Of a stretch of 64,000 nt of DNA, positions 27,089-33,599 are shown one piece after another; the stretch's first letter is position 1, and each line of letters begins with the position of its first letter. A program made the translations under genes and the position numbers. This DNA comes from AG2 sp036493735 (GTDB lineage Bacteria; Gemmatimonadota; Gemmatimonadetes; Gemmatimonadales; Gemmatimonadaceae), in contig DASXPH010000047.1 in assembly GCA_036493735.1 (NCBI GenBank), forward strand, positions 1-64,000. The letters run 5' to 3'. The notes below the pieces were generated by a model, which worked only from the letters and a program-made list of their open reading frames with translations, made no database searches and was not told where the DNA came from.

Positions 27089-28257
27089 CCGGTGTCAACA
27101 CGACAGAGAGCGAAGCGTCGCTGTACCACACTTCGGTCACAGCGCATGAGCCGCTGGCCCAGCACGCGATCTTCGACGATGACGTCCCGGTAGCGCAGTG
27201 GAATTTCGGTCCAGCCAACGAAATTGCGGAAGCACAGCACGGCGCCCGGTACGGCGGTGCGCGTGATCTCGCCAAAGAGATCGAGCAGCTGATTGGGTGA
27301 CAGCCACTCGCAGATGTTGGAGAGTACGAAGCCAGTGACGCTATTCGGTGCGAGCGCACGCAGATACTCCGTCATCGTACCATCCACGAGCGCGAGTCGG
27401 TCAATGGCATCGGCCGCCGCGTCGTGTCCCGTGCGGCTCAGATACGGTGGTACGCCATCGAATGCGTCGACCGGATATCGCCCCGTGAGCATGTGGTGCA
27501 CGAAGTAGTTGTCACGCACCGGCAGCTCGGTGAGCGTTTCCTCCGCGCGAACTCGGAAATGTTCGGCGAAGCTCGGTCGATGGAGATGAGCGAAGAACGC
27601 CGGATCGTACGTGCGACGAAACACGCCGCGATTCAGCAATAACTGGAAGAAGAGCCGCCAACGGCGGGTATTCCATTCGCGAGCAAAGAGCTCGCGCTGC
27701 TCGTCGAGCGATGTCGCGGCCAGCATCCGCTCGATGCGTGACCGAGGATGCACGAAGAGCCGTAACGCGAGCGCGAGGTTGCGAACGAACTTTTCTGTGA
27801 CGCCTACTCCGAGCACGCCTGCCGCGACGTCGGGCAGGCGGCCATCCCAGTAGGCGCACGCCGGCGCCGTGAGGCGCGAGCGCAAGATGGCGTACGCGTC
27901 GATTCGCCCGAGCGCCGAGCCGTCGGCCGCGCCTAGGAAAACAAACGTCTCACGATGACCGAGAACAGCAATGGCCGCGAGCTTGAGCTCGATGAGGTGA
28001 TTCTGGGTGCGGTTGAGATCGACCGCGGTGACGTGACCCGCGCCGGCGGCGAGCAGTGAGAGCGCTGTACACCCCGCCGACCCGACGACGACAACCGAAT
28101 CGTTAGGCCCGGGATCGAGGGCCTCGATCTCGAGCCGAGGGTCCTCGCGCACCTGAGCGAAGTAGAGTCGATCGTCGACGGAGCCCGGAAGCGTGGTGCG
28201 AAGTAACGCGAAGGGCGCAGCGCGCGCGGAGGGGTCGGAGGGAACGGTCAGGCGCAT
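27076..28257 (-). CDS. DUF3419 protein, BtaA-like aminocarboxypropyl transferase
   Basis: 393 residues from the ATG at 28257, overlapping the preceding stop by ten bases; the frame upstream is a shadow of other genes. It begins with a region linking to a Rossmann methyltransferase-like site, VVVVGSAGCTALSLLAAGAGHVTAVDLN, followed by QNHLIELKLAAI, the DUF3419/BtaA signature. BtaA transfers the 3-amino-3-carboxypropyl group of S-adenosylmethionine to diacylglycerol in betaine-lipid synthesis. The BtaB N-methyltransferase is absent here, so another acceptor is likely. Full-length, conserved NICEWL region near the C-terminus. Confidence 0.85.
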   Translation of the reverse strand: MRLTVPSDPSARAAPFALLRTTLPGSVDDRLYFAQVREDPRLEIEALDPGPNDSVVVVGSAGCTALSLLAAGAGHVTAVDLNRTQNHLIELKLAAIAVLGHRETFVFLGAADGSALGRIDAYAILRSRLTAPACAYWDGRLPDVAAGVLGVGVTEKFVRNLALALRLFVHPRSRIERMLAATSLDEQRELFAREWNTRRWRLFFQLLLNRGVFRRTYDPAFFAHLHRPSFAEHFRVRAEETLTELPVRDNYFVHHMLTGRYPVDAFDGVPPYLSRTGHDAAADAIDRLALVDGTMTEYLRALAPNSVTGFVLSNICEWLSPNQLLDLFGEITRTAVPGAVLCFRNFVGWTEIPLRYRDVIVEDRVLGQRLMRCDRSVVQRRFALCRVDTGWSP

Positions 28258-28793
28258 GCGAGCTCCTGCCATCCGTACTCGCTCATCAGCTGCTTGCGAA
28301 TCGCGGCGTCGGCGGCGCTGTAACGGCGCATCAGAGTCGGGATCGCCGAGCGGCGTGAGCCCGTCTGTCGGTCGAGCCACTCTTTCACCCACGAGAGATG
28401 TCCGCGCTCGTCGGCGAGCATGCGGCGGAGCGTCGCCTGGACGCGTGGGTGCGTACCAGGCCGGCGCAGATGCGCCACGAAGTGGCGATAAACGCCGCGC
28501 TCGAATACCTGGGTCAGTGCCAGCACCTCGAGCAGTGACGTTGGCGTGCCGATCACACCGGCGTATCGCGATTGATAGGTATCTGCGGTGGGAGTCGGAC
28601 GGCCTCCGACGTCGACGATGGTCTCGGTCCAGAGCTGCGCGTGAAGGACTTCCTCGGCGCTGTGCGCCGTCAATCGCACTATGAGATTCGCGTCGCGCAC
28701 ATGCTGAACGAGGCGGCCGAGAATCAATCCACCCTGCAGCTCGGATGCACGATAGAAGTTGAGCACCGTGAGCTCGCGATAGTTGATTTCCAT
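28248..28793 (-). CDS. Ferritin-like di-iron protein (second of the pair)
   Basis: 181 residues from the ATG at 28793, two bases after the preceding stop. It shows a four-helix bundle with a full di-iron ligand set: E18 in RASELQ, E48-V-L-H51, E98 in VFERG, E129-R-G-H132. Such sets are found in ferritin-like oxygenases and in MiaE-like hydroxylases. No signal peptide. In this operon it probably oxidises a carrier-bound or free intermediate. Whether it acts as oxygenase or oxidase cannot be told from sequence. Confidence 0.82.
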   Translation of the reverse strand: MEINYRELTVLNFYRASELQGGLILGRLVQHVRDANLIVRLTAHSAEEVLHAQLWTETIVDVGGRPTPTADTYQSRYAGVIGTPTSLLEVLALTQVFERGVYRHFVAHLRRPGTHPRVQATLRRMLADERGHLSWVKEWLDRQTGSRRSAIPTLMRRYSAADAAIRKQLMSEYGWQELACA

Positions 28794-28795
28794 GG

Positions 28796-29542
28796 TCAGA
28801 CCTCCAGTTCGCTCTTGAGGTGATCGACGATGCGCCTGCCGCACAGCCGTTCGATGCGGGTGGCGAAGGTGCGGATGGCGATCTCGTCGCCTTCCATGGC
28901 GGTCGGTACTTCGCCGACCGCCTCCTCGCCGTAGTGGCGGAAGTGCGCCGCGGCACGCAGCACGTCAGGCGCCAGCTCCGGATGCACGGCGATGCGCTGA
29001 GCGATCAGATCGGATGCCGACTGTGCGTGACGGACCTCGTCGGCTGCGATGTAGGCCAGTAGCTCGCGCAGCTGCGGCTCGCGCGCCTGCTCGCCGAGCC
29101 GACGAAAGAAGTATGCGGCGAGATGCTCGCTGAGCATGAACTCGACGAGCGGCGACACGGGATCGCCGGGATCGAGGTCGTCGCGGCTCGCGCGCTGACG
29201 GATCCGCCGCAGCTCGTCGTTCGTGATACTGGGCTCGTAGCCAACCGCGTCGAGGTACATGCGCAAGGCGTGGAAGTGCTTGAATCCCTCGTACATCTCG
29301 AGTGAGAACACGACGCCCGCGTCCACGTCGTCCCACGCGAAGCGAATGAGACGCGAGAGATTAACGGGATGGAAAGACTCGATGAGCGCCGCGTCGCGGA
29401 GCTTCGCGAGAATCTCCGGCTGCGAGAGCGCGACGTCCCGATCGATCTGCCCCCAGTGGATGTCGCGCTCCACGGACCAAGCGGCGCGATCGGCAGCACG
29501 TGCGTGACGTACATAGAGTGAATGGGCATGTAGATCACGCAT
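28796..29542 (-). CDS. Ferritin-like di-iron protein, acyl-ACP-desaturase-like
   Basis: 248 residues from the ATG at 29542, overlapping the upstream ligase gene by eight bases. Candidate metal ligands: WSVERDIHW (25), ESFH (55-58), a Glu/His-rich helix SLEMYEGFKHFHAL, SEH (139), and DEVRHAQ (E169, H172). The final ExxH on a long helix is typical of di-iron bundle proteins such as acyl-ACP desaturases and N-oxygenases of the AurF type. Being beside an acyl carrier protein, it may act on the carrier-bound substrate. Identity as desaturase versus N-oxygenase is open. Confidence 0.78.
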   Translation of the reverse strand: MRDLHAHSLYVRHARAADRAAWSVERDIHWGQIDRDVALSQPEILAKLRDAALIESFHPVNLSRLIRFAWDDVDAGVVFSLEMYEGFKHFHALRMYLDAVGYEPSITNDELRRIRQRASRDDLDPGDPVSPLVEFMLSEHLAAYFFRRLGEQAREPQLRELLAYIAADEVRHAQSASDLIAQRIAVHPELAPDVLRAAAHFRHYGEEAVGEVPTAMEGDEIAIRTFATRIERLCGRRIVDHLKSELEV

Positions 29543-30446
29543 GGGCCCTCTCCTCCTGCTGCAGCTCGGGAAGCGCCGGCCAGCCCGACGCATCCGCTCC
29601 GTGCCTGACGAGGAACGCGAGCAGCCAACGCTCGAGCCCGAACGCGACACAGGCCGTCGTCACCGGCTCCCCTGTCGGCAGCGTGATGTCGAACGCGTCG
29701 CCGAAGAAGGGCCCGTGCAGATTGAACGACGACGCGGCGATCCGCCGATGTGCGGCGATCGGCAGCAGGAGCTCGTGCTTGAGCTCCATGAGTTGCTGAA
29801 GTAGCTGCTTGGCGCGAGCCGCCGGTGCGAAGAAGGGATCGGTCGCGACTTCGATCGCGCCCTGCAGCCCGAGGGTGCGCGCGAAGTCCCAGACACGATC
29901 GATCGTGCGGACGAGGAACGCACGAGCATCATTCATCGAGCCGAGGCAGACGATCTCACGCATCGTGAACGTCCAGCCTCGCTCCAACGCGCCGTGACTG
30001 CTCTCGTGTCGCCAGCACGCCGCCTGTGCGGTCACGAGACGTGGCGCTTCCAGCACCGATCCGGCAAGGCTGGAGTACACGTGGTAGCAGACAGCTGGGT
30101 TGAGCACCGCTTTCGGTGGCGCGAGTGCACCGCGCACCGCCAACGCCGGATCGTTATGCCCGGCGACCGCGCGGAGGGCATCGGTGTCGTCGGTCAAATG
30201 CGACGCGACGGTGAGCCATTGTGGAAAGGAGGTGAAGTAATCGGCACGCACGAGCGTGGCGAAATCGATAGCGGGTGGAACGGACCAGTCGTCGCCGGCC
30301 TCCATTCCGCAAAGGGATGCGATCGCCCGCTCGAGGGCGCGTGAGAGCTTCGCGACGTCTCCGCGCAACGCCGTCACGCCCGGTACCGGTTCCCATAGCT
30401 CGCCGCGCTCGCGCAGCGTCGCGATGACTCGGTCACGCGGCCACAT
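29535..30446 (-). CDS. Stand-alone amino acid:[carrier protein] ligase (class II aaRS-like)
   Basis: 303 residues from the ATG at 30446, which has GGGAGG five bases upstream; 30491 is an alternative. The catalytic core of a class II aminoacyl-tRNA synthetase is present without a tRNA-binding domain: a Cys in NPAVCYHVY (120), motif 2 CWRHESS with downstream FTMREIV (162-165), and motif 3 CVAFGLERW (266-274). Cys120, Cys266 and a nearby Glu match the zinc site of bacterial amino acid:carrier-protein ligases related to seryl-tRNA synthetase, which load an amino acid on a phosphopantetheine arm. The preceding gene encodes exactly such a carrier protein (14-base overlap). Confidence 0.9.
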   Translation of the reverse strand: MWPRDRVIATLRERGELWEPVPGVTALRGDVAKLSRALERAIASLCGMEAGDDWSVPPAIDFATLVRADYFTSFPQWLTVASHLTDDTDALRAVAGHNDPALAVRGALAPPKAVLNPAVCYHVYSSLAGSVLEAPRLVTAQAACWRHESSHGALERGWTFTMREIVCLGSMNDARAFLVRTIDRVWDFARTLGLQGAIEVATDPFFAPAARAKQLLQQLMELKHELLLPIAAHRRIAASSFNLHGPFFGDAFDITLPTGEPVTTACVAFGLERWLLAFLVRHGADASGWPALPELQQEERAHA

Positions 30447-30720
30447 CGGCGCCTCCCGTGTCGTCCCCACGACGTGCAAAAGTGTCGGCAATCTGCCTAA
30501 CGCTGCGGAAGTAGTCCATGCGAATCCGGGAATCGGGAATGCGGATGTCGAGCGCCCGCTCCGTCCAGGCGATGAGCTTCAGGATGCGAATGGAGTTGAT
30601 GAGTCCATCGGCAAAGAGCGCCGTGTCGGCGTCTATCGTGACACTCGGTGGAACAAGCGTTCTGTTGATCCACTCGACTGTGCGCGCGACGAACGACGCG
30701 TAGTCCATTTGCGCGCTCAT
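30433..30720 (-). CDS. Acyl/aminoacyl carrier protein
   Basis: 95 residues. The four-helix carrier fold is evident, with the phosphopantetheine attachment Ser43 in DGLINSIRILKLI, a DGL(I)NS variant of the usual DSL. The helix after it, TERALDIRIPDSRI, is typical. The start overlaps the reductase stop (ATGA), and its stop overlaps the ligase start, so carrier and ligase are coupled. It should be the scaffold on which the operon builds its product and the substrate of the operon's own phosphopantetheinyl transferase. Confidence 0.92.
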   Translation of the reverse strand: MSAQMDYASFVARTVEWINRTLVPPSVTIDADTALFADGLINSIRILKLIAWTERALDIRIPDSRIRMDYFRSVRQIADTFARRGDDTGGADVAA

Positions 30721-31820
30721 GCGGCACTCCTCGCCAAAGCGTCGACGCGTGTGGACACCATGCGATCGAGCATCGCCGGCCAGAACTCACGGACCGCGGG
30801 CGCTGGGTGACCGAGCAGAGTGTCGGCGTTCGTCGTGACGAATCGCTTGGGCAATGCGAGCTGCGGTACGAAATGCGAGAGCGCGCGGGTGATCCGCTTG
30901 AGCGACGCGTCCGCGACGTCCTCGACGGTCTGTTCGAAGAGCGCGTACGTCGCCAACTCGGCGAGCGCCGGCCGTGCGATGCCACGACGCCGCCAATCGG
31001 GGTCGCGTGCCCAGCGCTCGTACGTCACGTCGAGGAGCTCGACGAGTGGTAATGCGCCCTCACCGGCGCAGAGATGCACGGTGCGCCCATGGGCGCTTTC
31101 GGCGAGCGCGAGTCGCGCGATCGCGTCCGCGACGTAGGCAGTAGTGACGACGTCGATGGTGGATCCGGCGACACCCGGCATCATGGCGACGAGCCCGCCA
31201 TACAGGAGCCGGAGCGCGCGATGCACGGCGTTCACCTGCGTCACGCGCCCATCGATGCCATCGCAGACGATGGTGCTCGGCCGGAAGATCACCCAACTTG
31301 CCGCGTCGGCGCGCACGAGCTGCTCAGCTTCGTACTTCGACTGCTCGTACGCGTTCACCCAACCGTCACTTCCGCCGCTCGGGTCTTCCGCGATCACGCC
31401 TGTGCAGCGGCCGGCGACGAAGGCAGTGCTGACGTGCGCGACGTGTATCGCCGAGGCACACTCGTCTCCGAGCTCGAGAACGCACCTCGTGCCCGTGGTA
31501 TTCACCTCGCGGGCCCGATCGAGCGAGTTCGAAAATGTCGTATCGGCAGCGAGATGGACGATCGCCGACAGCTTGCGACATAGGAGCGCGTGGTCGTTGG
31601 GCGCGAGCCCGAGCTCCGGCACGCGCAAGTCGCCCTGGACGGGCACCACTCGGCGAACGTCCTCGAGTGCGACCGAGGCAACGGACCACCGCGCGAGATC
31701 GCGCACGAGCACGTAAACGTGCAGGAGCGGATCGTCGGCGAGGAGTCGCGCCAATACCTGACGTCCGAGCAGGCCTGTAGCGCCGGTCAAGAGAATGGAA
31801 CGTCCTGAGGTCATGGTCAT
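30717..31820 (-). CDS. NAD(P)-dependent reductase, thioester-reductase/extended SDR type
   Basis: 367 residues from the ATG at 31820 (ATGA overlap with the ketosynthase). It has TGATGLLG (12-19) for nucleotide binding and a catalytic triad Ser131 (HVSTAF), Tyr158-xxx-Lys162. The opening VLLTGATGLLGRQVL, the YVLVRD segment and overall length match the terminal reductase domains of carboxylic acid reductases and NRPS (NAD_binding_4), which release carrier-bound acyls as aldehyde or alcohol. Reductive release from the operon's carrier protein is the likely role. A sugar-epimerase role is less likely in this context. Confidence 0.83.
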   Translation of the reverse strand: MTMTSGRSILLTGATGLLGRQVLARLLADDPLLHVYVLVRDLARWSVASVALEDVRRVVPVQGDLRVPELGLAPNDHALLCRKLSAIVHLAADTTFSNSLDRAREVNTTGTRCVLELGDECASAIHVAHVSTAFVAGRCTGVIAEDPSGGSDGWVNAYEQSKYEAEQLVRADAASWVIFRPSTIVCDGIDGRVTQVNAVHRALRLLYGGLVAMMPGVAGSTIDVVTTAYVADAIARLALAESAHGRTVHLCAGEGALPLVELLDVTYERWARDPDWRRRGIARPALAELATYALFEQTVEDVADASLKRITRALSHFVPQLALPKRFVTTNADTLLGHPAPAVREFWPAMLDRMVSTRVDALARSAA

Positions 31821-32785
31821 GCCTCGACGGCCAGCGCCGTCCAGTGGGCGCCGAAGCCATAAGAGAAGAGGAGCAGGCGATCGCCGGGCCGCACGTTGCC
31901 GTCGTCGAGTGCGTCGCGCAGGTTGATGAAATTGTCGCCGGCGAGTGTGTGCCCGAGGCGACTGATGTTGCGGCACCAGAGTCGCTCGCGCGCGATGCCG
32001 GTGAGGCCGAGCAGGATCTCCCAGCTGCGGACGCTCACGTTGTGAGGAATCACCCAGGTGACATCGTTAGGCGACCAGTGCGCGCTGTTGAGTGTTTGGG
32101 CGATCACGTGCCGCGCGGTGGGGAAATAGGAAGCGACGATCTCGTTGCGCAGTGCGTCGCCATCCCAGTAGTAGCCCTTCGTCACGTGGGACGAAGCGAC
32201 GATCCGATTGCGCTCGGCGCCCGCTTCGACCAAGAGCGCGACCGCGGCGTCGGCAGTGCAGTTGTAGATCGCCTCACGCCCCGCGCAGTTGGGGAAGAAT
32301 TCCGACGAAACGCAGAGCACGCGCTGCGCTTCGCCGGCGGCAATCAGCGAGCGCGCGATCCGGACACCGGCAAAGAGCGAGGTGCACGCCGCCTGATCGA
32401 GCGCGAGCACCGATGCTCGGTCGAGATCGAGGTCATATTGGAGGCGCGTCGCCGGATACTGGAAGCGGCGGGTGGTAGCGAGCTGACCGGCGGCGTCGGC
32501 CGCGCTTCCCGCGCGCGCGAACGCTACGGCGGGCGTGCCGCAGTAGAGCAGTGCGTCGATGCTTGCCGGAGTGATCGACCGCTCGCGCAGCAGCGACCAC
32601 GCTGCCGCGAGGGCGAGATCATAGGGCGTCTCCTCGTCGGCGACCGCGACCTCGGCAAAGCCGAGCCGCGCGAGCATGCGCGGCTCGCTCTCCAGCTCGC
32701 CGAGCGCGTGAAGCTCACCTAACGAGCGCCGTGTGGGTGGCAGGACGTAAGCGATGCCGCTGATCCCGATCGGCGGCGCCATCAT
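31817..32785 (-). CDS. 3-oxoacyl-ACP synthase III (FabH-like ketosynthase)
   Basis: 322 residues from the ATG at 32785 (ATGA overlap with the transferase upstream). The catalytic triad of the thiolase fold is Cys134 (DQAACTSLF), His248 (VIPHNVS) and Asn285 (AGDNFINL). FabH-type enzymes condense an acyl-CoA starter with malonyl-ACP, or act as acyltransferases or ester synthases in secondary metabolism. Here it would join an acyl unit to the operon's carrier-bound amino acid or initiate a chain. Sequence similarity to housekeeping fabH looks moderate. Confidence 0.9.
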   Translation of the reverse strand: MMAPPIGISGIAYVLPPTRRSLGELHALGELESEPRMLARLGFAEVAVADEETPYDLALAAAWSLLRERSITPASIDALLYCGTPAVAFARAGSAADAAGQLATTRRFQYPATRLQYDLDLDRASVLALDQAACTSLFAGVRIARSLIAAGEAQRVLCVSSEFFPNCAGREAIYNCTADAAVALLVEAGAERNRIVASSHVTKGYYWDGDALRNEIVASYFPTARHVIAQTLNSAHWSPNDVTWVIPHNVSVRSWEILLGLTGIARERLWCRNISRLGHTLAGDNFINLRDALDDGNVRPGDRLLLFSYGFGAHWTALAVEA

Positions 32786-33459
32786 GCGGCCTCCAGTACG
32801 ACGACCGCGGCCACCATGCCAAGCAGGCGCGGAAGTCTCACGACATACGCACGCGCGGGCTGCCACTCGCTGTCGACGCGCACACCGGAGAGGAGGCGAT
32901 CGTCGCTCGTGACGTCGAGCTCGAGCGCCGCGAATGGCAAATCTGCGTTGAGCCGAAGCGCCTTCCACGCCGCTTCCTTGAGCACCCACGCCAGCGTCGC
33001 GTCGAGGCGGCGCATGGCACGCTCGCCCGTACCAAGAAAGAGACGGCGCTCATGAGGGGCGATGGTGCCTTCGCGCTCGACGTCGACTCCGATAGGCGTC
33101 GTCGGATCGCTGGCCGCGGCGACGGCGACACCGTCGCAGTGACCAATCGAGAGGGTGACCGCCAGCGGTGTCCACGATCCATGCGCGAGGAGCGAGCAGG
33201 TCGGCGCGCCGGCGATTTGTGTCATGAGGCAAAGCCGATTGATCGACGCGCCGCGCCGCCTTGCCACGGCGCGTTTCGCGGCGCAACGGCCGGCGAGCCA
33301 ATCGCCGCGGCGTATGTCGTACCGCAGCGCGTCGTATTCACTCCGCTCAGCTGCAGTCAGGATCTCGGTCCCGATCGCGGCCCGGTGGGCAATAGCAAGT
33401 GTGAATGGGGTGCGCCCGAGTGGGCGCGCCGACCTGGCTGTCCGCATCCATCTTCTCAT
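32782..33459 (-). CDS. 4'-Phosphopantetheinyl transferase, Sfp-type
   Basis: 225 residues starting at ATG 33459 (a second ATG at 33447 is possible). It has the magnesium-binding IGVDVE (D126, E128) and the WVLKEAAWKAL motif (158-168, K161-E162, K166) of the Sfp superfamily. It adds phosphopantetheine to the carrier protein encoded three genes later. It is the first gene of the operon; the promoter should lie in 33460-33599. Presence of a dedicated transferase argues for a specialised-metabolite cluster. Confidence 0.92.
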   Translation of the reverse strand: MRRWMRTARSARPLGRTPFTLAIAHRAAIGTEILTAAERSEYDALRYDIRRGDWLAGRCAAKRAVARRRGASINRLCLMTQIAGAPTCSLLAHGSWTPLAVTLSIGHCDGVAVAAASDPTTPIGVDVEREGTIAPHERRLFLGTGERAMRRLDATLAWVLKEAAWKALRLNADLPFAALELDVTSDDRLLSGVRVDSEWQPARAYVVRLPRLLGMVAAVVVLEAA

Positions 33460-33462
33460 CGT

Positions 33463-33504
33463 TGAGGACTGGTGCAGAATGTCCGTCCGCGCGCCCAGTC
33501 CTCA
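33463..33504. promoter_or_regulatory. 10-bp inverted repeat in divergent promoter region
   Basis: TGAGGACTGG (33463-33472) is the exact complement of CCAGTCCTCA (33495-33504), with a 22-base spacer. It sits in the 140-base gap between the biosynthetic operon and the divergent permease and could be a regulator site or a leader hairpin. Confidence 0.5.
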
Positions 33505-33599
33505 TCGGGAGAGTGACGTAGCCGTGGCCCGGCGATTACGTAGGGGCGGGGCGGGGGACACGTGTCTATGTTCTCCGAGGAGCCCAACCCCAAGGTCCG

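Noticed and set aside
28258..28956. N-terminal extension of the DUF3419 protein to 626 residues
   Set aside because: It overlaps the whole ferritin-like gene in a different frame and has a low-complexity Arg-rich composition; the ATG at 28257 fits operon overlap and family length.
23610..33459. Interpretation of the operon as fatty-acid synthesis or standard NRPS/PKS
   Set aside because: No FabD, FabG/FabZ set, adenylation, condensation or AT domains; loading is by an aaRS-like ligase, and the set does not match housekeeping fatty-acid genes.
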